This document shows positions 1-7,292 of a stretch of DNA of 49,202 nt, piece by piece. A model generated the notes under the pieces. The model saw nothing but the letters and a program-made list of their open reading frames with translations. It searched no databases and had not been told where the DNA came from. Within the stretch, counting starts at the first letter, position 1; each line of letters opens with the position of its first letter. The position numbers were made by a program, and so were the translations under genes. Source of the DNA: Verrucomicrobiota bacterium (GTDB lineage: Bacteria; Verrucomicrobiota; Verrucomicrobiia; Palsa-1439); contig VHCW01000029.1 of NCBI GenBank assembly GCA_016871575.1, forward strand, positions 1 through 49,202, read 5' to 3'.

Positions 1-55
1 CAGGAGAGGTTCTGGGAAACAGACTGTTGGAGTGTTGGTGGAGTGGGTGGTTTTC

Positions 56-78
56 ATAGGTGATTGATCATCACCTAT
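56..78. repeat. Perfect 9-bp inverted repeat (hairpin)
   Basis: ATAGGTGAT, a 5-nt loop TGATC, then ATCACCTAT: a perfect 9-bp stem about 90 nt upstream of the first gene. No T-tract follows, so it is not a standard intrinsic terminator. It could be an operator or a leader structure; the sequence does not decide. Confidence 0.5.
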
Positions 79-166
79 TTGACCGGCCTCCCCGGCCTTC
101 GTTCAATCAATCAGTGAATTATTCAGGTTAGCTTCCACAGTTACCGGGGGAGGGACAGTTGCGCCA

Positions 167-1141
167 ATGTTACTTGACAACGTTATCGCTTCAAGTTTTG
201 AAGTCTTGAGCGAGCAAGGCGTCTTGACTCCGGATCAAGCCCGAGTACTACAGGGCGCAAGTGCGGTAATTCAGGCACTGAACGGCGCTAGAAAACCTGA
301 AGAAGTGCTATCCGCTTTGGATGCTGTTCGCGGTGCGTATCGCGGATTGGTTGAGTTAGGTGTTGTTGATGACAAACAACTGAATGCTGGCATCCGTACA
401 CAAATCAAATCTGGAGTTGAGACACTGAATCTCATCATCAAGGCCAAACAAGAACCGAAGTCTCTGCCGATATCCTCTTCACGTGCTGAGAACTGGTATG
501 CGGGAACGTGGGATGCGAGTGGCTTGCCTGTTATCAACGGACATCCGACAACTGTGGCCTTACGAGTAGAAGTTCTAAGCGCAGATTCTGGCCTTTCTGT
601 GAAAGGTGCGGAAGTGCAAATTGAGGGCGAATGGGTTGATGAAGACGGTCTTAAGCACGACTTCCGGTTGAGTGCATTTACCGATTCCAAGGGGATTGCA
701 ATCATTGGCTTGGGCTGGCGAGACGAGCGGCGGCAAAGTGCGGTGCGACTGATTGAAGTACCCGACGATATTGAGAAAGCGCAGCGTATGAGTGTACGAA
801 GAAGTGGTTATGCCTATGACCAAAAGGCGCTCAATTTGCCCGTACTGAAGCGAGATAAGAATGCTTGGAAAAAGGTTGTGCGTGAAACACCCCAAGCGAA
901 GTACTTTATGCTGATGACTGGCGAGGATTTCAAGAACGACAGCACGACATCAACAATACCATTGTTCTTTCAGAAGGTTCGAGATGAAGACTACTATAAG
1001 GTATTCACGGCAGATGCCTTTCCTGGTCGCGAACTCGATATCCCGAATTTCCGCGAAAGACTGACAATTGGCCCCTTCATTGCGCTCCCGTTCCGTGTGG
1101 AGTTGCGCTCCACCGTTACAGATTTAAAAGTAAACCAATGA
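167..1141 (+). CDS. Hypothetical protein, 324 aa
   Basis: I do not recognise this protein. It has no signal peptide or membrane segment. Residues about 1-95 look all-helical (rich in A, L, Q, E, with regularly spaced leucines). Residues about 110-200 look beta-rich and contain a stretch resembling a carboxypeptidase-regulatory/Big-type beta sandwich (variable strand, 'VKGAEVQIEG', then 'FTDSKGIAIIG'), the pattern of domains that decorate larger proteins. The C-terminal third is mixed and ends hydrophilic. The start is supported by a GGGGGAGGG purine run about 12 nt upstream of the ATG. Its base composition is visibly more AT-rich than the genes to the right and it is followed by a gene-poor stretch, which suggests accessory or acquired DNA (inference). 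Function unknown. Confidence 0.75.
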   Translation: MLLDNVIASSFEVLSEQGVLTPDQARVLQGASAVIQALNGARKPEEVLSALDAVRGAYRGLVELGVVDDKQLNAGIRTQIKSGVETLNLIIKAKQEPKSLPISSSRAENWYAGTWDASGLPVINGHPTTVALRVEVLSADSGLSVKGAEVQIEGEWVDEDGLKHDFRLSAFTDSKGIAIIGLGWRDERRQSAVRLIEVPDDIEKAQRMSVRRSGYAYDQKALNLPVLKRDKNAWKKVVRETPQAKYFMLMTGEDFKNDSTTSTIPLFFQKVRDEDYYKVFTADAFPGRELDIPNFRERLTIGPFIALPFRVELRSTVTDLKVNQ

Positions 1142-1280
1142 AGACACAGGGACCGACGGAGCTAGACCTTCACAATTTACAGAAAGACAGACGGCAGACC
1201 TTCGACATCCGGAACAAAGCCGGAGCATGACGTTGGACGGATTCTGACTCCAGATTTCGGTTTCTGACTTCTCTTTGCCA

Positions 1281-1318
1281 GTCAACAGGGTCATGTCAAC
1301 AGGATCAACAGGGTCAAC
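1281..1318. repeat. Short tandem repeat, unit about TCAACAGGG
   Basis: Visible near-identical units: GTCAACAGGGTCA, TGTCAACAGGATCA, ACAGGGTCAAC. The period is about 9 nt with single-base variation (GGGTC/GGATC). Nothing links it to a coding function. Confidence 0.6.
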
Positions 1319-1788
1319 TCCTGACATGGGACAGTTGCTGCAAACATTTCGTGACAGACGTGGTGAGCCAAGCTTCCGACAGCCGGAACATTGCAGCCGC
1401 AGGCGGGTACGGATACGGGAAGGAATCGCCGCAAGAAGGCGCAAGAGTCGCAAACAATTCAAGCCAGTAAGGGGGATAAAGGGGTCAGTCCATAGTATTG
1501 ATCACTCCTCGCTGGTCATTGTAGGCAGTTGGGGCTGGTAGCATGCTGTTGGATTCTACTGGAATCCATCTTTGTTCCGCTCGTGTTCATCCTGTGACTG
1601 AGATGGTGTTCCAAACTTCCGCCAGACGGAACAAGGCCAAAACATTGGGCGTTTCTAGCGAGGCACGAAGCCATGCGGAGTGCCGTGGTTGTGTGGTATG
1701 TGGTGGACATCGCGCCACTCCGCTTCGCTGCGTGGCGTACTACAAACAGGCAGACGGAACATCACCGCATTCCTCAGTCAGCGGTTAC

Positions 1789-1818
1789 TTGCCGTGTTGG
1801 GAGCGGGTGTGCTAGTGT
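1789..1818 (+). promoter_or_regulatory. Promoter, TTGCCG-N18-TAGTGT
   Basis: The -10 box ends 7 nt before the GTG at 1826, so transcription would start at or next to the start codon (leaderless type). Confidence 0.5.
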
Positions 1819-1825
1819 TGACGGC

Positions 1826-2149
1826 GTGAGGACGCATCAGGCAATTGATCAGCGCAGTCTGGCGTTGGCTCAAGCGGTCGTGTCGCGGATTGATGAGGAT
1901 CCGACGCGACGCGGGCTGGGGCTTGCGCAGGAAACCTGTGCGCGTTGGCTCCGGGATAATCCGTCGCCGGTGCTGGCGGAGTGGGCGGAGATTTTGAAGC
2001 GCGACTGGCAGCAGGTGCGGTCGGTATTGCTTGATGCGGGGACGGAAGGGCAGCGACTGCGTCAGAGCAGTCCGTTCTGTGGCGTTCTCTCCCCGTCGGA
2101 ACGGTGGGTCATTTACCAACAGTTCGCAGATGAACAGAAAGTAGCTTGA
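1826..2149 (+). CDS. Small helical protein of the nucleotidyltransferase-partner (antitoxin-like) type
   Basis: 107 aa from a GTG start. The frame stays open upstream, but the recognisable protein begins at 'RTHQAIDQRSL' and a promoter ends 7 nt before this GTG. The pattern is an N-terminal 'RSLALAQAVVSRID' helix, a central 'W...W' helical region and a C-terminal 'RQSSPFCGVLSPSERW' motif. From memory, this is typical of a small helical family encoded immediately before an AbiEii/DUF6036-like nucleotidyltransferase in toxin-antitoxin-like pairs. Here no nucleotidyltransferase follows on this strand: a GTAG-type palindromic repeat comes next, then an oppositely oriented nucleotidyltransferase with its own small partner. 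It may be an orphan antitoxin or unrelated to toxins; the family assignment needs a profile search. Confidence 0.65.
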   Translation: MRTHQAIDQRSLALAQAVVSRIDEDPTRRGLGLAQETCARWLRDNPSPVLAEWAEILKRDWQQVRSVLLDAGTEGQRLRQSSPFCGVLSPSERWVIYQQFADEQKVA

Positions 2150-2166
2150 TGGGTGGACGGACGCAA

Positions 2167-2237
2167 CCATAAAGGGTGCGGCTACATACCTGTAGTCGCA
2201 GGCTTCATGTCTGCGCGGGCATAAAGCCCGCAACTAC
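2167..2237. repeat. REPIN-like palindromic repeat, family A (one partial and one full copy)
   Basis: 2192-2237 is a full unit: GTAGT, hairpin GCAGGC-ttcat-GTCTGC, hairpin GCGGGC-ataaa-GCCCGC, then ACTAC. The outer GTAG/CTAC feet are inverted. A partial copy (CATAAAGGGTGCGGCTAC) precedes it at 2167-2185. It lies between the convergent genes ending at 2149 and 2247. The same family recurs at 5073-5120. Confidence 0.85.
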
Positions 2238-2246
2238 AAAGCTGCA

Positions 2247-2735
2247 TCAACTTGGCGGAAGGTGTTCCAGATCGTCCAAGTCGCGGTGACGGGCGGCGCG
2301 TGCCTTGAGCTTGCGCAGCCACGACAGGGAAACAAACCGTAAATCACCCAGAGCCACACTGTCGGCAAACAACTCTTCGACGGAAACATCGGGGAAACCG
2401 GGAATGTAATCGTACAGGTCCAGAAAACCGAGGTCAGTGGACAACATCATAAGATGTTGTGCCTTAAGATAGGACTCCGAGACCGGTACGAGACGCTCCA
2501 ATCCCGTCGTGGCGTCCTTCTCATCGCTAATCCAACAAGCATGGATGGATTGAAGCGCACGGAGCAATGATTCGTCGCTGGCCGGTGTGCGGCGGAAGAC
2601 GATGTCGGCATCTTCGGTGGTGCGGATGTAGCCGTGGAAGTTGACCGCATGTCCGCCGATGATGACGAATGGCACGCCCGCTTGTGTGAGGAAGCGTAAG
2701 ATGGTTAGTGGATCGTTCTGGTCAGAAGTGTGCAT
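2247..2735 (-). CDS. Nucleotidyltransferase-fold protein (AbiEii/DUF6036-like)
   Basis: 162 aa. Motif 'FVIIGGHAVNFHG' followed about 8 residues later by 'EDADIVF' is the minimal nucleotidyltransferase signature: a GG helix start and a D-x-D metal-binding pair. The rest fits the small AbiEii/DUF6036-type domain ('LDLYDYIPGF', 'DLRFVSLSWLRKLKARAARHRDLDDLEHL' region, the last being the usual C-terminal K...R.RDL.DL helix). Start chosen at ATG 2735, because this codon overlaps the 3' end of the upstream small gene by 14 nt and the longer frame upstream is that gene read out of frame. Expected role: NTP-dependent modification, possibly the toxin half of a pair. This is family knowledge, not shown here. 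Confidence 0.8.
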   Translation of the reverse strand: MHTSDQNDPLTILRFLTQAGVPFVIIGGHAVNFHGYIRTTEDADIVFRRTPASDESLLRALQSIHACWISDEKDATTGLERLVPVSESYLKAQHLMMLSTDLGFLDLYDYIPGFPDVSVEELFADSVALGDLRFVSLSWLRKLKARAARHRDLDDLEHLPPS

Positions 2736-2901
2736 GAATGCGTCGTTGCCTGAGGTTCCGCTCGATGAAACGGCGGATACCTTCAGGGGAAGCGGCCAGC
2801 AGTTGGTTCGCACGCCGCTGCAACTCGACAAACCGTTGCAGTCGCTCCTGCGGGGTCAGATGGAGCGATTGTCTAGCCGGTGGTTGTTGCTGCGGTCGCA
2901 T
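2722..2901 (-). CDS. Small helical partner of the nucleotidyltransferase
   Basis: 59 aa. The core 'ERLQRFVELQRRANQLL' and the terminal 'FIERNLRQRRI' match, from memory, a short conserved protein that regularly precedes nucleotidyltransferase genes of this type. The start at ATG 2901 is supported by a promoter (TTGCGT-N17-TATTGT) whose -10 ends 10 nt upstream; the frame remains open further upstream but that would run past the promoter. The stop overlaps the start of the nucleotidyltransferase gene by 14 nt, so the two are probably translationally coupled. Together they look like a two-gene toxin-antitoxin-type module. No DNA-binding motif is obvious. Confidence 0.65.
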   Translation of the reverse strand: MRPQQQPPARQSLHLTPQERLQRFVELQRRANQLLAASPEGIRRFIERNLRQRRIHAHF

Positions 2902-2911
2902 CGCGATGCTG

Positions 2912-2940
2912 ACAATAGGCCGTTCAGCCACGAAACGCAA
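2912..2940 (-). promoter_or_regulatory. Promoter, TTGCGT-N17-TATTGT
   Basis: The -10 box ends 10 nt upstream of the ATG at 2901. It is divergent from the promoter at 3000-3028. Confidence 0.6.
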
Positions 2941-2999
2941 TCTTCGATTGGCAGTAATCACAGGCGCAAACGGCGGGAGGAAATAGCCGCAAAATCGCC

Positions 3000-3028
3000 T
3001 TGTCGCCGGCGGGCGGGAGGCGTAAAGA
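3000..3028 (+). promoter_or_regulatory. Promoter, TTGTCG-N17-TAAAGA
   Basis: Its -10 ends 6 nt before ATG 3035. If it is used, the mRNA starts at this ATG or just after it. In the latter case the internal ATG 3068 would be the true start. Confidence 0.45.
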
Positions 3029-3034
3029 GGCGGC

Positions 3035-4405
3035 ATGAACACTCGAATCCCCCACCCTGTTGCCGCGATGCATATCAGTCGTCGCAAGTTTCTTTACTCT
3101 GCCGCTGTTGGCACCGGTGCTGCCTTGTTTGCCGGGCCGGCTTTGTTGCGCGGGCAGAACCTCAACAACAAACTCAATGTCGCCATCATCGGTTGTGGCG
3201 GTCGCGGCGGCGGCAATATGAATGAGGTCGGCAAGACAGAGAACATCGTCGCGCTCTGCGACGTGTTTCAACCGAATCTCGCCAAGGCTGCCGAGAAGTT
3301 TCCGCAGGCGAAACATTACACCGACTTCCGCAAGCTGTTCGATGATGCGAAGAGTTTCGATGCTGTTGTGGTCAGCACCACGGAGCACACGCACGCGCCA
3401 GCGGTGATGCGGGCGTTGAAGCTCAAGAAACACGTTTATTGCGAGAAGCCGCTTACGCACGATGTCTATGAGTGCCGCCAGATTCGCAAGACGCTGCGCG
3501 GTCTCAAGGTCGCCACGCAAATGGGCACACAAATCCATGCGAGTGAGAATTACCGTCGTGTCGTTGAATTGATCCAGTCGGGTGCCATCGGCGCGGTGCG
3601 CGAAGCCCACGTCTGGGTGGACCGGACATGGGGACGACAGAGTCCCGAAGACGCGAAGAAGTACGGCGACCGCGTGAGCACCGTCGAGCGCCCGACGGAA
3701 TCCGAACCGGTGCCAGAGGGATTGAATTGGGATTTGTGGATCGGCCCTGCGCCGTTTCGTCCGTTCCATTCGATCTATTTGCCGGGATCAAAATGGTATC
3801 GGTGGTGGGATTTCGGCAACGGCACGATGTCGGACCTCGGCAGTCACTGGAACGATCTGCCGTTCTGGGCGCTGAAGCTCGACGCGCCGTTGACCATCGA
3901 GGCTGACGGGCCGCCGCCGCATCCGGAGATTGCCCCGGCCACGATGAGCGCGACTTACACGTACGGCCCGCGCGGCAAAATGCCGCCGCTGACGCTTACG
4001 TGGTACCAAGGGCAGATGAAACCGAAACAGTTCACCGACGGCACAATTCCGCCGTGGAAAAGCGGCGCACTGTTCGTCGGCGAGAAAGGCATGTTGCTTT
4101 CTGATTACGGGAAGCACGTCCTGCTGCCGGAGAACCGGTTCAAGGATTTCAGGCGTCCTGAGCCGTTTATCCCGAAGTCGCTGGGACACCATGCCGAGTG
4201 GATTGACGCCTGCAAGACTGGCAAGCCGACGACGTGCAATTTCGAGTACTCCGGCGCGCTCACCGAGGCCAATCACCTTGGCAACGTTGCCTACCGCCTC
4301 GGAAAGAAACTCGAATGGGACAGCGCGGCGCTCAAGGTGAAGAATTGCACGGAAGCTGAGAAACTTATTCGGTGCCCGTATCGGAAAGGCTGGACGCTGG
4401 TATGA
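3035..4405 (+). CDS. Exported Gfo/Idh/MocA-family oxidoreductase (Tat signal)
   Basis: 456 aa. The N-terminus carries a twin-arginine signal ('[10 protein letters not shown]', residues about 15-24) followed by a hydrophobic stretch. Residues about 48-170 are a Rossmann NAD(P) domain: '[12 protein letters not shown]' at the nucleotide loop, 'CEKPLTHD' as the EKP motif carrying the conserved lysine. The remainder is the Gfo/Idh/MocA C-terminal beta-sheet domain ('WDLWIGPAP', '[17 protein letters not shown]'). Such proteins oxidise sugars or inositols, and exported ones often work beside PF06439 proteins on 3-keto-glycosides (family knowledge). The next gene is PF06439 and overlaps it by ATGA, so they are co-translated. 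The start is uncertain: ATG 3035 has an AGAGG run, but ATG 3068 gives a more canonical Tat peptide. Substrate unknown. Confidence 0.93.
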   Translation: MNTRIPHPVAAMHISRRKFLYSAAVGTGAALFAGPALLRGQNLNNKLNVAIIGCGGRGGGNMNEVGKTENIVALCDVFQPNLAKAAEKFPQAKHYTDFRKLFDDAKSFDAVVVSTTEHTHAPAVMRALKLKKHVYCEKPLTHDVYECRQIRKTLRGLKVATQMGTQIHASENYRRVVELIQSGAIGAVREAHVWVDRTWGRQSPEDAKKYGDRVSTVERPTESEPVPEGLNWDLWIGPAPFRPFHSIYLPGSKWYRWWDFGNGTMSDLGSHWNDLPFWALKLDAPLTIEADGPPPHPEIAPATMSATYTYGPRGKMPPLTLTWYQGQMKPKQFTDGTIPPWKSGALFVGEKGMLLSDYGKHVLLPENRFKDFRRPEPFIPKSLGHHAEWIDACKTGKPTTCNFEYSGALTEANHLGNVAYRLGKKLEWDSAALKVKNCTEAEKLIRCPYRKGWTLV

Positions 4406-5076
4406 AACGCGCGTTTATCTTGGCTGGCTTGGTTCTTGGACTGGTGTCCTGTGCGACAACGCAGAAGCTACATCCCGACTCTCGTGGCTGGGACCCATTG
4501 TTTACCGGAGACCTCTCCAATGCAATCTTCCCGAAAGGCGTTTGGTTCATCGAAAACGGGTTATTGACTGCATCGGAGGACAAATGCATCTGGACCAAAG
4601 ACCAGCACGAGAATTTCATGCTCGACTTGGAATTCAAGATGGGCGACGCAGCCAATAGCGGAGTGATTGTTTATTGCAGCGACATCGAGAAGTGGATTCC
4701 GAACTCCGTGGAGATTCAAATTCTCGATGACCACTCGCCGAAATGGACGAAGGTTCCCGCAAACTGGAAATGCGGCGGCCTTTTCGGTCATTCGGCGCCA
4801 ATGAAACAAGCCGTCAAGAAGGCCGGCGAATGGAACCGCATGACGATCACCTGCAAAGGGCAACAGATTCAGGTCGTCCTGAATGGCGAGTCGGTGACCG
4901 ACGCCAATTTGCGGGACTGGACTTCCGCCAAGAACAATCCGGACGGGAGCGAGATTCCTCCGTGGCTAAGCCGTCCGTTTGCCGAACTGGCGACAAAAGG
5001 CCACATCGGCCTTCAAGGCAAACACGGTGGCGCGCCAATTTACTTCCGCAACCTGAAGATCATGCCGTTGAAGTAG
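4402..5076 (+). CDS. PF06439 (DUF1080) lipoprotein, 3-keto-glycoside hydrolase/lyase type
   Basis: 224 aa from ATG 4402, which overlaps the upstream stop (ATGA). The lipobox 'LVSC' places the lipidated cysteine at residue 17, so the mature protein is membrane-anchored outside the cytoplasm. The body is the concanavalin-like PF06439 fold: '[11 protein letters not shown]', '[19 protein letters not shown]', '[10 protein letters not shown]', '[20 protein letters not shown]', '[21 protein letters not shown]', the usual start-to-end pattern. PF06439 is now described as a 3-keto-disaccharide hydrolase domain; pairing with an exported Gfo/Idh protein fits oxidation to a 3-keto sugar followed by cleavage. 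The TAG stop lies inside the GTAGT foot of a palindromic repeat. Confidence 0.92.
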   Translation: MKRAFILAGLVLGLVSCATTQKLHPDSRGWDPLFTGDLSNAIFPKGVWFIENGLLTASEDKCIWTKDQHENFMLDLEFKMGDAANSGVIVYCSDIEKWIPNSVEIQILDDHSPKWTKVPANWKCGGLFGHSAPMKQAVKKAGEWNRMTITCKGQQIQVVLNGESVTDANLRDWTSAKNNPDGSEIPPWLSRPFAELATKGHIGLQGKHGGAPIYFRNLKIMPLK

Positions 5077-5120
5077 TGGCAGGCTGTATGCCTGCGCGCA
5101 CCCATAAAGGGTGCGACTAC
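5073..5120. repeat. REPIN-like palindromic repeat, family A, between convergent genes
   Basis: GTAGT, hairpin GCAGGC-tgtat-GCCTGC, hairpin GCACCC-ataaa-GGGTGC, then GACTAC. The left foot contains the TAG stop of the gene ending at 5076. The right foot, read on the minus strand, contains the TAG stop of the peroxiredoxin gene (5119-5117). It may also act as a bidirectional terminator or mRNA stabiliser (inference). Confidence 0.88.
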
Positions 5121-5611
5121 TTCAATGTTGCCAGTGCCTGCTTGATCGCCTCAAAGTTCGGCAGTTTCGCCGGGTCATCGTTGATTTCGGCGTAGCGGAT
5201 GACGCCCTGCTTGTCCACGACGAACGCAGAACGTTTCGGGACTCCGCCCATGCCAAGGTTTTTGTCCGGAAGGAAGCTCTCGTACGCGCAACCGTAGGCG
5301 ACGGTGACCTTGTGATCGTAGTCGCTGAGCAACGGCAGCGAGATGTTTTCCTTCTGAGACCAGGCTTCCTGCGCGAAGGGGTTGTCGCCGCTGATGGCCC
5401 AGACATCGGCGTTCAGGGACGAGTACTGGTTGAGGCCGGCGCTGATTTCACAGAGTTCCTTCGTGCAGACGCCGGTGAACGCCATTGGGACGAACAGCAA
5501 CAAGGTGTTTATCTTCCCAAAATTGTCGCTGAGTTTGATCTTCTTGAGGCCGTCTGCCTGTTTGGACGACAGTTCGAATGCGGGTGCTTTGTCTCCGTTT
5601 TGTAGTGCCAT
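5117..5611 (-). CDS. Peroxiredoxin (AhpC/TSA family, BCP/AhpE-like)
   Basis: 164 aa. A thioredoxin-fold peroxidase that reduces hydrogen peroxide and alkyl hydroperoxides in the cytoplasm. The active-site motif 'PMAFTGVCTKELCE' places the peroxidatic Cys at residue 49, with a second Cys five residues later (54), as in atypical 2-Cys/BCP-like enzymes. 'LSDYDHKVTVAYG' and the late 'KRSAFVVDKQGVIRY' strands are typical. The start at ATG 5611 has a clear AAGGAG Shine-Dalgarno 7-8 nt upstream, whereas the longer frame has none. The promoter TTGCAT-N16-TACCTT gives a normal 5' leader of about 25 nt, in contrast to the leaderless pattern elsewhere. It is transcribed on its own, downstream of and co-directional with the tRNA-Val gene. 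Confidence 0.95.
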   Translation of the reverse strand: MALQNGDKAPAFELSSKQADGLKKIKLSDNFGKINTLLLFVPMAFTGVCTKELCEISAGLNQYSSLNADVWAISGDNPFAQEAWSQKENISLPLLSDYDHKVTVAYGCAYESFLPDKNLGMGGVPKRSAFVVDKQGVIRYAEINDDPAKLPNFEAIKQALATLK

Positions 5612-5639
5612 TGGATTCTCCTTTTCTGTTTGGTGGCAA

Positions 5640-5667
5640 AAGGTAGTGCAGATCGGCACGAATGCAA
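5640..5667 (-). promoter_or_regulatory. Promoter, TTGCAT-N16-TACCTT (peroxiredoxin)
   Basis: Lies between the tRNA-Val gene and the peroxiredoxin start at 5611 and leaves a leader with a good AAGGAG site. Confidence 0.55.
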
Positions 5668-5673
5668 ATCAGA

Positions 5674-5750
5674 TGGTGGACGATACAGGACTTGAACCTG
5701 TGACCTCTTCCATGTCAAGGAAGCGCTCTAGCCAACTGAGCTAATCGTCC
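5674..5750 (-). tRNA. tRNA-Val (anticodon GAC), CCA encoded
   Basis: Cloverleaf read on the minus strand: acceptor GGACGAT pairs with ATCGTCC; D stem GCTC/GAGC; anticodon stem CTTCC/GGAAG with loop TTGACAT, so the anticodon is GAC; T stem ACAGG/CCTGT with loop TTCAAGT; discriminator A followed by an encoded CCA (5676-5674). GAC reads GUC and GUU valine codons. A near-consensus promoter lies 17 nt upstream. Confidence 0.97.
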
Positions 5751-5766
5751 AACCAAAACGCGCGGC

Positions 5767-5795
5767 ATACTACCGGCGAGAGTCCGCCCTGTCAA
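5767..5795 (-). promoter_or_regulatory. Promoter, TTGACA-N17-TAGTAT (tRNA-Val)
   Basis: Consensus -35, optimal spacing, one mismatch at -10 relative to TATAAT-like boxes. It serves as a reference for the local promoter type. Confidence 0.8.
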
Positions 5796-5803
5796 CGGCT
5801 TGC

Positions 5804-5832
5804 TTGCAGACCGCCCGTTGAGCCGTTAGGAT
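5804..5832 (+). promoter_or_regulatory. Promoter, TTGCAG-N17-TAGGAT
   Basis: Divergent from the tRNA promoter. It starts the rightward transcript beginning with the gene at 5856 and leaves a leader of about 17 nt with a GGGAGGA site. Confidence 0.6.
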
Positions 5833-5855
5833 GCCGCGGGAGGACAACCGACAAC

Positions 5856-6365
5856 ATGCGAATGATACTGGCAACAGCGATGATAAGTTTGGCGGCGGCT
5901 TTGTGCGTCGCGGACGATCTGTCGGCCGAAGCGCAGGCGTTGCATCGGCAGCTTTCACTGCGAATGCCGCCGGCCATGCAGATGTGGGTGTTGACGGAAG
6001 CGCAACGCGTGCGCGCCGACTTGCAATGGGAAGAACGGCACGTGAGGATGTCGGCCCAGTCTCAATTCACCAGCCGGCCGGTGATCGGAGACGACTTGGA
6101 CGCGCTGGTGTTTCTGGTTTACACGGAAGTCCTCCAGCGATTCGAACGGCAACTCCACCCTCGCCAAGTGCGTCAGCCGTCCGGAAAACAATCACCGTCA
6201 GCAACAACAAACACCGTGCCCGCTGTCACCAACAAGTTCGCCGAGGCCATCGCGCGCCAAGAGCGGGAGCTTGCGGAACGACGCGCCAGACTGGCCGTTC
6301 GCGCCAATGAACTTGCGCAACGGTTATGGACATTGTCGGGCACATTACTACAGGAAATCCGGTAG
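5856..6365 (+). CDS. Secreted hypothetical protein, 169 aa
   Basis: I do not recognise the family. Residues 1-19 form a signal peptide (MRM, hydrophobic core, then 'ALCVADD'). The mature part is strongly helical: residues about 22-100 with 'EAQRVRADLQWEERHVRMSA', a Ser/Thr/Pro/Gln-rich linker at about 105-125, and a C-terminal amphipathic helix rich in Glu, Arg and Ala (about 127-169), probably a coiled coil. It starts at ATG 5856, about 11 nt after GGGAGGA. It is followed after 6 nt by the 2-hydroxyacid dehydrogenase gene, so the two are likely co-transcribed, although one product is exported and the other cytoplasmic. Confidence 0.8.
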   Translation: MRMILATAMISLAAALCVADDLSAEAQALHRQLSLRMPPAMQMWVLTEAQRVRADLQWEERHVRMSAQSQFTSRPVIGDDLDALVFLVYTEVLQRFERQLHPRQVRQPSGKQSPSATTNTVPAVTNKFAEAIARQERELAERRARLAVRANELAQRLWTLSGTLLQEIR

Positions 6366-6371
6366 GCAGCC

Positions 6372-7292
6372 ATGCATATCTTTTTTTACGAGGCATTCGA
6401 GGAAGAGGTCGCCGCGCTGCGACGTTATTTGCCGCCAGAGATCAAGGCGGGATTCACGTGGAAGACGATTCAGGAAAATGACGATCCCTTGCCCCCGTCA
6501 CGGTTGATCAGCATCCGCACGCAGTCAGCGATACCACAGGGATGGTTTGGAAACCTGGACGGCATCCTGGCGCGCACGACTGGATGGGACCATCTGGTGG
6601 GATTGCCGGTCCAGTGCGGACATTTGCCGTTGTATTGCAACCGCGCGGTGGCGGAACAGGCGATGTTGTTGTGGATGGCGCTGTTGCGAAGGTTGCCGCA
6701 ACAGGTGGCGCAGTTCTCGCGCTTCCACCGTGACGGCCTGACCGGCGGCGAGTGCGCCGGGAAAAACCTGCTCGTGGTCGGCGCCGGGTATGTGGGGTCG
6801 GAAGTCGTCAAAATCGGCTGTGGCTTGGAAATGAATGTCCGGCGCGTGGACATCATCCCCGATCGCTCGGACGTTTCCATCGAGGAAGGATTGCCGTGGG
6901 CGAACATCATCGTCTGCACGATGAACCTGACGCCGGTGAATCGCGGCTACTTCAACTATGCGCGACTCAAACAAGCGCAACCGGGCGCGCTGTTTGTCAA
7001 CGTGGCCCGCGGCGAAATGTCGCCGACAGCCGATTTGGTTCAATTGCTGGACGAGGACCGCCTTGGCGGTGTCGCGCTCGATGTCTATGAAAACGAAGGA
7101 AAAATGGCAACGGCCTTGCGTTCCGGTGAAGGAACCTTCCCGCTGGCTGGCCGTGCGAATGTGATTTTGACGCCGCACAACGCCTTCAACACACATGAAG
7201 CCGTCGAGCGAAAAGCGGAGCAAAGCGTTCAGCAGGTCCGACATTTTCTGGAACACGGGCGCTTTCTCTGGGAATCATTCCCGCGTGAATGA
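6372..7292 (+). CDS. D-isomer-specific 2-hydroxyacid dehydrogenase family protein
   Basis: 306 aa, cytoplasmic. An NAD-binding Rossmann domain occupies the middle: 'LLVVGAGYVGSEVV' (G-x-G-x-x-G, about residue 135), then 'NIIVCTMNLTPVNRGYF', 'LFVNVARGEMS' with the substrate-binding Arg, 'VALDVYENEG' with the conserved Glu region, and 'LTPHNAFNT' with the catalytic His. These are the hallmark motifs of D-lactate/D-glycerate/phosphoglycerate-type dehydrogenases. The catalytic domain is split between N- and C-termini as usual. Length is at the short end of the family. The substrate cannot be named: family members reduce 2-keto acids to D-2-hydroxy acids with NAD(P)H. It overlaps the next gene's GTG start by 8 nt. 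Confidence 0.9.
   Translation: MHIFFYEAFEEEVAALRRYLPPEIKAGFTWKTIQENDDPLPPSRLISIRTQSAIPQGWFGNLDGILARTTGWDHLVGLPVQCGHLPLYCNRAVAEQAMLLWMALLRRLPQQVAQFSRFHRDGLTGGECAGKNLLVVGAGYVGSEVVKIGCGLEMNVRRVDIIPDRSDVSIEEGLPWANIIVCTMNLTPVNRGYFNYARLKQAQPGALFVNVARGEMSPTADLVQLLDEDRLGGVALDVYENEGKMATALRSGEGTFPLAGRANVILTPHNAFNTHEAVERKAEQSVQQVRHFLEHGRFLWESFPRE

Larger units (their letters stand above)
1142..1825. other. Gene-poor stretch with short degenerate repeats
   Basis: No convincing gene in about 680 nt: open frames here are short, overlap each other and have repeat-driven compositions. The stretch holds a 9-nt-periodic repeat at 1281-1318 and several degenerate copies of a small hairpin, TTCCG-N5-CGGAA, at 1374-1388 and 1617-1631, with weaker relatives near 1199-1225 and 1750-1762. 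Each is followed by 'ACAA(G/A)GCC'-like sequence in at least two cases. The right end carries the promoter for the gene at 1826. Confidence 0.5.

Noticed and set aside
56-78. Intrinsic terminator
   Set aside because: The hairpin is perfect but there is no following T-tract and its stem is AT-containing; kept only as an inverted repeat.
1281-1318. Start of a CRISPR array
   Set aside because: Units are only about 9 nt long, contiguous and without spacers; no cas genes in the window.
1275-1815. Small overlapping ORFs as genes
   Set aside because: They overlap one another on both strands, have no ribosome-binding sites or motifs, and run through repeats.
1673-1825. Longer N-terminus for the gene at 1826 (ATG at 1673)
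   Set aside because: The extra 51 codons show no family resemblance and cross a promoter that ends 7 nt before the GTG.
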